NCBI GenBank assembly: GCA_002440965.1
Contig: DJWJ01000032.1
Coordinates: forward strand, 1-48,284
DNA length: 48,284 nucleotides
Reading direction: 5' to 3'
Source of the DNA: Candidatus Omnitrophica bacterium UBA6233
Lineage (GTDB): Bacteria > Omnitrophota > Gorgyraeia > Gygaellales > Profunditerraquicolaceae
The notes beneath the pieces were generated by a model. It had not been told where the DNA came from. It ran no database searches and saw only the letters and a list, made by a program, of their open reading frames with translations. Made by a program: the position numbers and the translations under genes. This document shows positions 8,679-16,471 of the stretch, in pieces (position 1 is the first letter of the stretch; each line of letters opens with the position of its first letter).

Positions 8679-8705
8679 AAGTGGATTGAAGTGGAGTAAA
8701 GTGGA
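8679..8705 (+). promoter_or_regulatory. MraZ operator: three direct repeats
   Basis: AAGTGGA occurs three times at exactly 10-bp spacing (GTGGA cores at 8681, 8691 and 8701), at about +4 to +30 relative to the predicted start. MraZ is known to bind 10-bp-phased direct repeats of TGGG or AAAGTG type in its own leader. Position, number and phasing here fit autorepression of the dcw cluster. Confidence 0.82.
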
Positions 8706-8738
8706 AGCCTGTTTATTTGACAGGCGAGGAGTCGGATT

Positions 8739-9176
8739 ATGTTTTACGGGGAATTTTCGCATTCTATAGACCGTAAGGGCCGCCTGATTTTACCTGCTAA
8801 ATTTCGCGAAACGGCCAAAACCCATTTCGTCGAAAAATTCTTTATTACCCGCGGATTAGATAATTGTCTTTTTATGTTTTCCGAAGAAGAGTGGCGTTCT
8901 CAAGAGTCTAAATTTAAGGCTATGCCTTTTACCAAGCTTGAGTCGCGTAAATTTAACCGTATCTATTTTTCCGGCGCAGTCGAAATAACTTTTGATACAC
9001 AGGGAAGGATTCTCTTGCCGCAATACTTAAAAGATTACGCCCAAATCAAAAAAGATGTAGTTGTCGTCGGTGTTTCTAACCGTATCGAAATTTGGGCTAA
9101 AGATAAGTGGTTAGAGTTTTATGGAAATTCCCGGCAGTCGTTCGAAGAAATTGCCGAGAAGTTGATGGATGTCTGA
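8739..9176 (+). CDS. mraZ: transcriptional regulator MraZ
   Basis: A 145-residue MraZ, a ring-forming DNA-binding protein with two AbrB/SpoVT-like halves. Each half has the DxxGR core: SIDRKGRLILPAKFRE at about 10-25 and TFDTQGRILLPQYLK at about 86-100. It represses or modulates the dcw operon through direct repeats in the leader, and three such repeats lie just upstream. AGGAG at 8726-8730 is well placed for the ATG. The 3' end overlaps rsmH by 8 bp. It is the standard first gene of dcw clusters. Confidence 0.96.
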   Translation: MFYGEFSHSIDRKGRLILPAKFRETAKTHFVEKFFITRGLDNCLFMFSEEEWRSQESKFKAMPFTKLESRKFNRIYFSGAVEITFDTQGRILLPQYLKDYAQIKKDVVVVGVSNRIEIWAKDKWLEFYGNSRQSFEEIAEKLMDV

Positions 9177-10071
9177 TATTAAAATTCACACTCCCGTTAT
9201 GCTGCGGGAGGTTTTGGATAACTTAAATTTAAAGCCCGGCGACACAATAGTCGATGCGACCTTAGGCACTGCCGGGCATTCTTTGGCAATCTTGGAGAGG
9301 ATTCTCCCTGGAGGAGGCCTTATAGGTATTGACCGCGACGGAGCGTCTTTGGCGGTTGCGCGGGAGCGCTTGGGTGTATTTGAATCCGCCTGTAAATTAA
9401 TCCACGGAAATTTCGTGGATATAGATATGCTCTTGGGAAATTTGGGAGTTAAGTCGGTCGATGGAATTCTTTTTGATTTGGGCATCTCTTCTTTTCAATT
9501 GTTTGATGCTTCGCGCGGGTTCAGTTTCCAGGGCGATGGTCCCTTGGATATGCGGATGGATAAAGATAGTTACATATCGGCGTATGACCTTGTCAACAAT
9601 CTTAACGAAGAGGAACTCTCGACTTTACTCTGGAATTTCGGCGAAGAGAGATGGCATAATCGCATTGCCCGTTTGATTGTGCAAGAAAGGGAGAAGGAAC
9701 CCATTACTACCACACTGCAATTGGCTGATATCGTAACAAGGTCTATACCTTCAAGATACCGCCACAGGCATTATAGAATACATCCGGCGACCCGCACGTT
9801 CCAGGCAGTGCGTATCGCCGTAAACAGAGAGCTGGAGATTTTGGAAACCGCGGTTAATAAAGCCATTGTAATTCTGGAGAAAAAAGCTAGAATATGTTTT
9901 ATCTCTTTTCACTCTCTGGAGGATCGCGTAATCAAATTCGCGTTCCGTAAGGCGCAAGAGCAAGGATTGATTAATATAATAACACCTAAACCTTTAACGT
10001 CTTCTGCCGCAGAGGTAGAGGCAAATCCAGCTAGCCGCTCATCCAAGCTGAGGGTGGCAGAAAGAGTTTAA
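9169..10071 (+). CDS. rsmH: 16S rRNA (cytosine1402-N4)-methyltransferase RsmH
   Basis: A 300-residue SAM-dependent methyltransferase (MraW/RsmH) acting on C1402 of 16S rRNA. HTPVMLREVLDNL opens the protein, and the SAM-binding motif DATLGTAGHS is at about 29-38. GILFDLGISSFQLFDASRGF and DMRMD follow near residues 100-125. TFQAVRIAVNRELE and the late FISFHSLEDRVIK motif are also present. All family landmarks are intact and the length is normal. The start overlaps mraZ by 8 bp, and an FtsL-like gene follows after 4 bp. Confidence 0.97.
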   Translation: MSDIKIHTPVMLREVLDNLNLKPGDTIVDATLGTAGHSLAILERILPGGGLIGIDRDGASLAVARERLGVFESACKLIHGNFVDIDMLLGNLGVKSVDGILFDLGISSFQLFDASRGFSFQGDGPLDMRMDKDSYISAYDLVNNLNEEELSTLLWNFGEERWHNRIARLIVQEREKEPITTTLQLADIVTRSIPSRYRHRHYRIHPATRTFQAVRIAVNRELEILETAVNKAIVILEKKARICFISFHSLEDRVIKFAFRKAQEQGLINIITPKPLTSSAAEVEANPASRSSKLRVAERV

Positions 10072-10075
10072 GGCT

Positions 10076-10444
10076 ATGAGACTGAACAAATTTTTATCCA
10101 TGGCTATAAGCATGACGCTTTTCTCTTTGCTTTATGTTTATCAGCAAACCGAGATTTTGAGGTATGCGTACGCCGAGCAAAAGCAGCATGTTGTTTTTCA
10201 GGAATTGTTGGATAAGAATAGCATCTTGAGGTATAATATCGAGAAAAATTGTTCTCTGGTAAATATCGGGGGAAGTGTTGCGAACCATTCGGATTTTCAA
10301 ATGCCCGATAGGTATCAATTGGTAAGATTGGTTCCTTCTAAGGATGGCGTAACCTTAGCTCAAGGAGCAGTGAATAGAGAAACTCTGTTGTCGCGCGTCT
10401 TCGGCATAAAAAAACAAGCTGAGGCCCGGACGATTAACCCATAA
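10076..10444 (+). CDS. ftsL: FtsL-like cell division protein
   Basis: A 122-residue small bitopic membrane protein. Residues 8-24 (SMAISMTLFSLLYVYQQ) form one membrane segment after a short positive N terminus. It is followed by a heptad-like helix (residues 25-65) suited to a coiled coil with FtsB/DivIC. Sequence similarity to FtsL is weak, as is usual for this family; the call rests on size, topology and position between rsmH and ftsI. FtsL would recruit and activate FtsW-FtsI at the septum. No separate ftsB is visible in the window. Confidence 0.72.
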   Translation: MRLNKFLSMAISMTLFSLLYVYQQTEILRYAYAEQKQHVVFQELLDKNSILRYNIEKNCSLVNIGGSVANHSDFQMPDRYQLVRLVPSKDGVTLAQGAVNRETLLSRVFGIKKQAEARTINP

Positions 10445-10465
10445 ATTTCCTAATCAAGAGTTAAA

Positions 10466-12190
10466 GTGTATATAAGCAACTATCGCCGCAAGGCCGAGGC
10501 GGTATTCATATTTTTTCTTTCCTTCTTGGTTCTCTGTATCGGACGGCTCCTCTATATACAATTCTTCAATTCCAGTTATCTTGCGGATATCGCCAAAAGA
10601 CAGCATAATTTCTTTGTAGAATTGGAACCTTTACGGGGAGTTATCTATGATAGCGATCTGAAGCCGCAAACCCTGAATTTGCCCGTCGATTCTCTTTATG
10701 CTTCGCCGGCCAGCATTAAAGATAACGACAAAGAGTTTATTATCCGGCGGCTCTCCAGTATATTAGACGTAAGCCAGGAATATTTGAGGGATAGGTTGAA
10801 TCGTAAAAAATCTTTCGTATGGTTGGCGCGCAAAATAACTCCTGAACAATCATCTGCAATTAAGAAGCTAAACATCAAAGGCCTGGGCTTCTTAAGAGAA
10901 AGCAAGCGCAGCTATCCGAATTCATACTTAGCCAGCCAGATAATCGGATTCGCAGGTATTGATAATACGGGGTTAGAAGGTATTGAGCTTTATTTGGACA
11001 GATATTTGAAGGGCGAGCAGGGATGGGCTGTGTTTTTAAGGGACGCGCGGCAGAAGAAACTGGATATTTGGGGAGAAGTGGTTTTGCCCAAAGACGGCTA
11101 TGATATAGTTTTGACCATAGATCAGGTAGTTCAGTATATAGCCGAGCGGGAACTCGATAAGGCCTTCAAAAAATTCCACGCCAAAGGAGCGAGTATTGTT
11201 GTTATGGATCCTCATACCGGAAGAATTTTGGCTATGGCTAGCCGGCCTACTTATGATTTGAATGAGCATGGTAATGTAAACAAGGATGCTAAACGTAACC
11301 GGGTCATCTGTGATTTATTCGAGCCGGGTTCGGTTTTTAAGATCGTTACTGCCTCGGCAGCATTGGAGGAAAAAAAGGTAAGCGAAGAAGATAAATATTT
11401 TTGCGAAAATGGTTCTTATCTGGTTGCCAATCACGTTTTACACGACCATACCGCGCACGGTTGGCTTACTTTTAGGGAAGTTATTGAGGAGTCAAGCAAT
11501 ATCGGAACGGTAAAGATAGCCCAGCAGTTAGGACCGAATACAGTATACAAATACGTAAAGTTATTCGGTTTTGGTGCGAAACTGGGAATAGATTTGCCTG
11601 GAGAGATATCCGGAATGATCAAGGAGCCGCGGGCTTGGTCTAAGACTTCCATAGGAGCGATTCCGATAGGACAAGAAGTAGGCGTCACCGCTTTGCAATT
11701 AGCCGGGGCAATGTCCGTGATTGCCAATGGCGGCCAGCTTATGAAGCCTTATGTCATAGATGAGATTCGCGACAAAAAGGGAGGAGTGATTATGAAAGCC
11801 CAACCTAAATTGATTCGCAGGGTCTTGTCTTTGGATACATCTTTGCGGATGACCAAAATGCTTACCGGAGTAGTGGAGGAAGGAACCGGAAAAATGGCGC
11901 AGATTCCGGGTTTTACTTCTGCCGGTAAAACCGGAACAGCCCAAAAGCTGGAACCTAACGGCGCCTATTCCCATAATAAATTTGTAGGTTCTTTTGTCGG
12001 CTTCGCGCCATCGGAAGATCCTTTGATTACTATTGTTGTTTCTTTGGACGAGCCGCACCCATCTTATTATGGAGGCGTGGTTGCTGCTCCTGTATTTAAG
12101 AATGTCGCCGAAGACGTGTTAAGGTATCTAAAGACTAAACAGGCGCTGACTGCGGATTTGTACCCAAATGCGAATAGAAGAGATAATTGA
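10466..12190 (+). CDS. ftsI: septal peptidoglycan transpeptidase FtsI (PBP3)
   Basis: A 574-residue class B penicillin-binding protein, starting at GTG. It has one N-terminal membrane anchor (about residues 12-33), then the pedestal domain with PLRGVIYDSDL at 55-65. The transpeptidase domain is intact: nucleophile S289 and K292 in GSVFK, SSN at 343-345, and KTG at 488-490 in AGKTGTAQ. No C-terminal PASTA domain is present. It cross-links septal wall in partnership with FtsW. Its 3' end overlaps murE by 23 bp. The tail after about residue 550 is short and polar. Confidence 0.95.
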   Translation: MYISNYRRKAEAVFIFFLSFLVLCIGRLLYIQFFNSSYLADIAKRQHNFFVELEPLRGVIYDSDLKPQTLNLPVDSLYASPASIKDNDKEFIIRRLSSILDVSQEYLRDRLNRKKSFVWLARKITPEQSSAIKKLNIKGLGFLRESKRSYPNSYLASQIIGFAGIDNTGLEGIELYLDRYLKGEQGWAVFLRDARQKKLDIWGEVVLPKDGYDIVLTIDQVVQYIAERELDKAFKKFHAKGASIVVMDPHTGRILAMASRPTYDLNEHGNVNKDAKRNRVICDLFEPGSVFKIVTASAALEEKKVSEEDKYFCENGSYLVANHVLHDHTAHGWLTFREVIEESSNIGTVKIAQQLGPNTVYKYVKLFGFGAKLGIDLPGEISGMIKEPRAWSKTSIGAIPIGQEVGVTALQLAGAMSVIANGGQLMKPYVIDEIRDKKGGVIMKAQPKLIRRVLSLDTSLRMTKMLTGVVEEGTGKMAQIPGFTSAGKTGTAQKLEPNGAYSHNKFVGSFVGFAPSEDPLITIVVSLDEPHPSYYGGVVAAPVFKNVAEDVLRYLKTKQALTADLYPNANRRDN

Positions 12191-13607
12191 ATTAATCAAA
12201 AAAAATAAGATTAGCGGAATAAGTTCAAATTCCAGGTTGACCGGAAAGGGTTTTATTTTTGTGGCAGTTAAAGGCGCCAAAGAAGACGGAAGCAAGTTTA
12301 TCGACGAGGCTTTATCCCGGGGTGCTAGATTCGTAGTTTGCGATTCCAGGGTTAAGGCGGCTCATTATGGCCCGTTGGCGGTATTAATAAAAGTAAAAGA
12401 TACGCGTTTAGCGCTGGCTAAGCTTGCCGTATCTTTCTACAGGGATCCTTCTTCAAGAATAAAAGTTATTGGGATCACCGGAACCAATGGCAAAACCACG
12501 GTTACTTATCTGCTGGAAGCATTGTTAAAAGAAGCCGGGTTCAACCCGGGGGTAATCGGCACGGTCAACTATCGATTCAAGAATAAAGTCATACCGGCAA
12601 AGAATACTACTCCCGGAGCTTTGGAGCTTCAGTCGATGCTTGCGGATATGGTTAATAAAGGCGTCGATTATGTGGCTATGGAGGTTTCTTCGCATGCCTT
12701 GGATCAGGGCAGGGCCGCGGGTATAGATTTTCATTCGGCAATATTTACTAATCTTACTCAGGATCACTTAGATTATCATAAGACGCCGGATAATTATTTT
12801 CGGGCTAAGGCGAAACTATTTAAGGGTGTTAGTCCTAAATCGTTCGTCGTGATTAATAACGACGACAAATATAGCGTTAGACTGAAGAAAATTACGCCTG
12901 CCAAAATAATTACATATGGAATAAACAAGAATTCCGATATCACAGCTAAGAATATCAGGTTTAATGCCGGATTTACGGAGTTTAATTTCTGTTTTCGCGG
13001 CAAGCAGACAAAATTCAGAATAAAATTGATCGGAAAGCATAACGTGTATAATGTGTTGGCTGCATCCGGTTGGGGGATAGCGGAGGGCTTGAGTTTGAGA
13101 ACCATTAAATCTGTTTTCGAAAGGTTTACTTCTGTGCCCGGCAGGCTTGAGCGGGTGGATTCTAAAAAAGGATTCAGCGCATTCATCGATTATGCTCATA
13201 CGGACGATGCGTTAAAAAACGTGCTTTGTGCTTTAAGGCAGCTGTCTCCCAAAAGGATTATCACTGTTTTCGGTTGCGGCGGCGAGCGCGATAAGCTTAA
13301 GCGCCCGAAAATGGGCAGGGTTGTAAGCAGGTTATCGGATTTTGCAATTGTTACTAACGATAATCCCCGTTCAGAGGCCCCTGAGGCTATAGTCAGAGAT
13401 ATACGTAAGGGTATGGCGGGCAATAATTATTGCGTTGTTTTAGACAGGAAAAAGGCAATCCGGAAATCTTTATCGCTGGCAGGAGCAGGGGATATCATTC
13501 TATTGGCAGGTAAGGGGCATGAAGATTATCAAGTGTTAAAAGACAAAACCATTCATTTTAATGATCGCGAGGAAGTTAAGGCATGTTTAAGGTCGCTGAA
13601 TTATTAA
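12168..13607 (+). CDS. murE: UDP-MurNAc-tripeptide synthetase MurE (meso-DAP type)
   Basis: A 479-residue Mur ligase that adds the third residue of the stem peptide. The ATP-binding P-loop TGTNGKTT is at 104-111. EVSSHALDQGR and the central domain motifs follow. The C-terminal motif DNPR is at 398-401; it is the known marker for meso-diaminopimelate specificity rather than lysine. This predicts DAP-type peptidoglycan. The start overlaps ftsI and the end overlaps murF by 25 bp, so three consecutive genes are physically interlocked. Confidence 0.96.
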   Translation: MRIEEIIELIKKNKISGISSNSRLTGKGFIFVAVKGAKEDGSKFIDEALSRGARFVVCDSRVKAAHYGPLAVLIKVKDTRLALAKLAVSFYRDPSSRIKVIGITGTNGKTTVTYLLEALLKEAGFNPGVIGTVNYRFKNKVIPAKNTTPGALELQSMLADMVNKGVDYVAMEVSSHALDQGRAAGIDFHSAIFTNLTQDHLDYHKTPDNYFRAKAKLFKGVSPKSFVVINNDDKYSVRLKKITPAKIITYGINKNSDITAKNIRFNAGFTEFNFCFRGKQTKFRIKLIGKHNVYNVLAASGWGIAEGLSLRTIKSVFERFTSVPGRLERVDSKKGFSAFIDYAHTDDALKNVLCALRQLSPKRIITVFGCGGERDKLKRPKMGRVVSRLSDFAIVTNDNPRSEAPEAIVRDIRKGMAGNNYCVVLDRKKAIRKSLSLAGAGDIILLAGKGHEDYQVLKDKTIHFNDREEVKACLRSLNY

Positions 13608-15025
13608 AGGTTACCCGGGGACAGCTTATTTCGGGCAATATTGCTTTGAATACCAGAGGAATCTCTATTGATTCGCGCACCGTTAAAAAAGGCGAAGCCT
13701 TTATCGCTATAAAAGGAGGTAATTTCGACGGCCATGATTTTATCGGCGAAGTAATCAAAAAAGGCGTTAATTGCATTATAGTTCAGAACGAGGCAAAAAA
13801 AGAAGGTGTTACTATCATCAGGGTTAAAAACACGGTTAAGGCTTTAGGGGATATCGCAAGAGCCCACCGCAAAAAGTTTAAGGATATTCCGGTTATTGCG
13901 GTAACCGGTTCAAACGGCAAGACCACAACTAAGGATATGATAGCTTGGGTTCTCGCCGGGAAGTTTAATGTCCTTAAGAATGAAGGCACGAAAAATAACC
14001 ACATCGGGCTTCCTCTAACCTTGCTTCAACTCAAGCGTTCTTATGACATAGCGGTTCTAGAGGTGGGGACGAATCACTTCGGAGAGGTTGAATATCTTAC
14101 TTCAATAGCCCGGCCGAATATAGGAGTTATTACTAATATCGGCAAGTCGCATTTGGAATACTTCAAGAATCTAGGAGGGGTATTTAAGGAAAAATTCGAG
14201 TTGATTAAGAACCTTAATCATCCGGCTATCGCTGTTTTGAATACGGACGATGCATTTCTACGGAGAGAAGTATACAAAAAGAGGAAGTCGCCTTTTGTTG
14301 TAGGAGCAGGGATAAAGAGTAAATGTGATTTTTGCGCTTCGGAAATTAGGCCAAGCGGCGTAAATACAAGTCTTGTCCCGCTAAAGGCAAAACATCGGGG
14401 GCGCCCGGGGGCTGTTTGCGGCAATCCGCCTCTAACAAGATTTACGTTAAACAAAAGATTTGAATTTGCATTAAGTGCCTTGGGGTATTATAATATTCAC
14501 AACAGTCTTTTGGCAATAGCCGTAGGGAGAATCCTTGGTTTAGGATACCGGGACATAGCTATGCGTTTATCCGGTTTCAGGCTCCCAAAAGGCAGGCTAA
14601 ATTTTGCGGAAATCAAAGGGGTAGGATTTATCGATGATACTTATAATTCCAATCCTCTTTCCATGCAACAGGCTTTAGGCGTTTTGGGCAATTATAAAAA
14701 TTCCGGCCGGAAGATTCTGGTTATGGGTGATATGCTGGAATTAGGGGAGCAAAGCGTGGCCTTGCACGCCGAGGCCATAAAACAAGCGCTTAAGTTTGTC
14801 GATGTGATAATTACCGTTGGGGATTTTACAAGAGATTCTTTAAAAATAATAGGCGCTAAAAATAATAAAATATTTACCTGTCAAGCTTCATCCGAAGCCA
14901 GAAAAGTTTTGTTTGAAAGAATAGGCGTAAAGCCCGGGGATATTGTTTTAATCAAAGGTTCCCGCCGGATGAAGATGGAAGAGGTTTTTACTGAGACTCC
15001 GGCAAATAATGGTCACATTGGCTGA
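13583..15025 (+). CDS. murF: UDP-MurNAc-pentapeptide synthetase MurF
   Basis: A 480-residue Mur ligase adding D-Ala-D-Ala to the tripeptide. The P-loop is TGSNGKTTTK at 108-117, followed by NEGTKNNHIGLPLTLLQL. The central domain ends in GYYNIHNSLLAIAVG, and the C-terminal domain has DDTYNSNPLSM and LVMGDMLELG. Two oddities stand out. About 23 residues (266-288, rich in G, R and P) are inserted before the substrate-binding loop, encoded by GC-rich DNA. The last 11 residues are encoded inside an inverted repeat that continues into the murF-mraY gap. Function is probably unaffected, since the conserved KGSRRMKMEEV end precedes that tail. Confidence 0.94.
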   Translation: MFKVAELLKVTRGQLISGNIALNTRGISIDSRTVKKGEAFIAIKGGNFDGHDFIGEVIKKGVNCIIVQNEAKKEGVTIIRVKNTVKALGDIARAHRKKFKDIPVIAVTGSNGKTTTKDMIAWVLAGKFNVLKNEGTKNNHIGLPLTLLQLKRSYDIAVLEVGTNHFGEVEYLTSIARPNIGVITNIGKSHLEYFKNLGGVFKEKFELIKNLNHPAIAVLNTDDAFLRREVYKKRKSPFVVGAGIKSKCDFCASEIRPSGVNTSLVPLKAKHRGRPGAVCGNPPLTRFTLNKRFEFALSALGYYNIHNSLLAIAVGRILGLGYRDIAMRLSGFRLPKGRLNFAEIKGVGFIDDTYNSNPLSMQQALGVLGNYKNSGRKILVMGDMLELGEQSVALHAEAIKQALKFVDVIITVGDFTRDSLKIIGAKNNKIFTCQASSEARKVLFERIGVKPGDIVLIKGSRRMKMEEVFTETPANNGHIG

Positions 15026-15125
15026 GATGATTTTGGAGCGAGACAAGGAACGAAGACGCAGGCGTAGCCGAAGAGCTATCGCCTTAGGATCGAGTGACGC
15101 AGTCGCAGCCCAAAATCATCCAGCC
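15020..15125 (+). repeat. palindromic element A (left unit)
   Basis: Terminal arms GGCTGAGATGATTTTGG (15020-15036) and CCAAAATCATCCAGCC (15110-15125) pair with a single 1-nt bulge. The interior has an inner stem, GGCGTAGC against GCTATCGCC. The murF stop codon (15023-15025) lies inside the left arm. An apparent reading frame across this area is an artefact of the repeat. Confidence 0.8.
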
Positions 15126-15145
15126 CATATATATAGAATTAGGGG

Positions 15146-15246
15146 GGAAGCCCGCCTTTCGGCCGTCTGCGGCGTTGCTTCTCCTCGGCGTAGTACTACG
15201 ACGCCATCGTCGTCGCGCCTTGCATCCGGCCAAAATTCGGGCTTCC
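15146..15246 (-). repeat. palindromic element B (right unit, inverted)
   Basis: Arms GGAAGCCCG (15146-15154) and CGGGCTTCC (15238-15246) pair perfectly. The interior is GC-rich with further stems: GGCCGTCTGC against GCATCCGGCC (8 of 10), and a central GTAGTACTAC palindrome. Base composition is clearly different from the flanking genes. It looks like a mobile or dispersed palindromic repeat unit of REP/BIME-like character. Confidence 0.75.
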
Positions 15247-15282
15247 AATGTAACCATTATTTGCCGGAGCCTCAGTATATAG

Positions 15283-16371
15283 ATGCTCTATAATCTACTT
15301 TATCCGCTTCACGATACATTTTCCGCTTTCAATATTTTTCGTTACCTTACTTTCCGGGCGGCTATGGCAGTTCTTACCAGTTTTATCATTAGTTTAATGC
15401 TTGGCCCGATTGTTATCCGTAAGCTGAGGGCATTAAAGGTCGGAGAAAAAATAAATAAGGGCGACAGCCTTAAGCTGGATGATTTACACCGTTCTAAGAG
15501 CGATACTCCTACTATGGGCGGATTAATGATTTTAGCCGCAGTAATCTGCTCTACTCTTTTATGGGCCGATGTATCGAACAAATACATATGGGTTGTGCTT
15601 TTTAGCACGATTTGGCTTGGGATTACCGGTTTTGCCGACGATTATTTAAAACAGATAAAGAAGCAATCCAAGGGGTTAAGCGCCAAAGCAAAGCTAGCCA
15701 GCCAGATTGTGCTGGGCTTGTTACTCGGGGTGATTTTCTTAATCAGTTTTCAGAACAGCCTCAAACTGGATATTCCTTTTGTAAAAAACTTCGCCGTAGA
15801 TTTGGACGGTCTTTACGTAGTCTTTGTCATTTTGGTTGTAGCCGGAACATCCAATGCCGTAAACCTTACCGATGGTCTGGATGGTTTAGCCATCGGTATC
15901 GTAGTTATGGTGGCCCTTACTTTTAGTATTTTATGCTATGTTTCCGGAAATATAAAGTTAAGCGAATATTTGCTGGTGCCTTATATTAAAGGCAGCGGGG
16001 AGCTGACGGTTTTTTGCGCGAGTATTTTAGGCGCGGGGCTAGGGTTTCTATGGTTTAATTGTTATCCGGCATCCATTTTTATGGGAGATGTGGGGTCTTT
16101 GGCTTTGGGCGGGGCTTTAGGGACAGTTGCGTTATTAATCCGCAAGGAGTTACTTTTGGTTATTGTAGGCGGTATATTCGTAATCGAAGCTTTATCCGTA
16201 ATCTTGCAGGTAGGCTCATTTCGTTTAACCAAAAAAAGAATCTTTAAGATTGCGCCGCTTCACCATCATTTTCAATTTCTTAATTGGCCGGAAAATAAAG
16301 TTATTGTCAGGTTTTGGATTATCGCGGGGTTATTAGCGCTCCTGACATTGGTGACTTTAAAGATCCGTTAG
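15283..16371 (+). CDS. mraY: phospho-MurNAc-pentapeptide transferase MraY
   Basis: A 362-residue polytopic membrane enzyme with about ten hydrophobic segments. It transfers phospho-MurNAc-pentapeptide to undecaprenyl phosphate, forming lipid I. Family motifs are TPTMGGLMIL near 83, the catalytic ADDYLK near 120, NLTDGLDGLAIG near 195 and HHHFQFLNWPENKVIVRFWI near 327. The ATG at 15283 lies only 5 bp after a large inverted repeat. The nearest AG-rich stretch (GGAG at 15266) is too far upstream for a good ribosome binding site, so translation may depend on how the upstream hairpin folds. Confidence 0.96.
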   Translation: MLYNLLYPLHDTFSAFNIFRYLTFRAAMAVLTSFIISLMLGPIVIRKLRALKVGEKINKGDSLKLDDLHRSKSDTPTMGGLMILAAVICSTLLWADVSNKYIWVVLFSTIWLGITGFADDYLKQIKKQSKGLSAKAKLASQIVLGLLLGVIFLISFQNSLKLDIPFVKNFAVDLDGLYVVFVILVVAGTSNAVNLTDGLDGLAIGIVVMVALTFSILCYVSGNIKLSEYLLVPYIKGSGELTVFCASILGAGLGFLWFNCYPASIFMGDVGSLALGGALGTVALLIRKELLLVIVGGIFVIEALSVILQVGSFRLTKKRIFKIAPLHHHFQFLNWPENKVIVRFWIIAGLLALLTLVTLKIR

Positions 16372-16389
16372 CAGCCTACGTTGTAGAGA

Positions 16390-16450
16390 GTGGATAGTAG
16401 GTAGCAGATAGTATTTAGGGAAGGCCTGACTATTGTCTATTAACTACCAC
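16390..16450. repeat. short imperfect inverted repeat between mraY and murD
   Basis: GTGGATAGTAGGTAGCAG (with following ATAGT) at 16390-16412 is an imperfect reverse complement of 16429-16450, with about 17 of 22 positions matching. It is unrelated in sequence to the other repeat families in the window. It fills most of the 100-bp gap before murD. Confidence 0.5.
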
Positions 16451-16471
16451 TTCTTTTATAGATTTATAATT

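Larger units (their letters stand above)
14989..15277. repeat. large nested inverted repeat between murF and mraY
   Basis: Outer arms at 14989-15021 and 15245-15277 match as reverse complements over 33 nt with two mismatches. They enclose two further palindromes (15020-15125 and 15146-15246). Folded, this gives a three-way cruciform of about 290 bp. Arm 1 lies inside the murF coding end; arm 2 stops 5 bp before the mraY ATG. Reading arm 2 and the inner right palindrome on the - strand gives a sequence alignable to arm 1 plus the inner left palindrome (shared CATTGG, TTTTGG, CAAGG and GACG blocks). The structure is therefore two diverged copies of one unit in inverted orientation. Confidence 0.85.

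Noticed and set aside
15009..15293. Open frame of 94 codons across the murF-mraY gap
   Set aside because: It lies entirely within two palindromic elements, is rich in Arg/Ser and low-complexity, and resembles no protein family; openness is a by-product of GC-rich repeat DNA.
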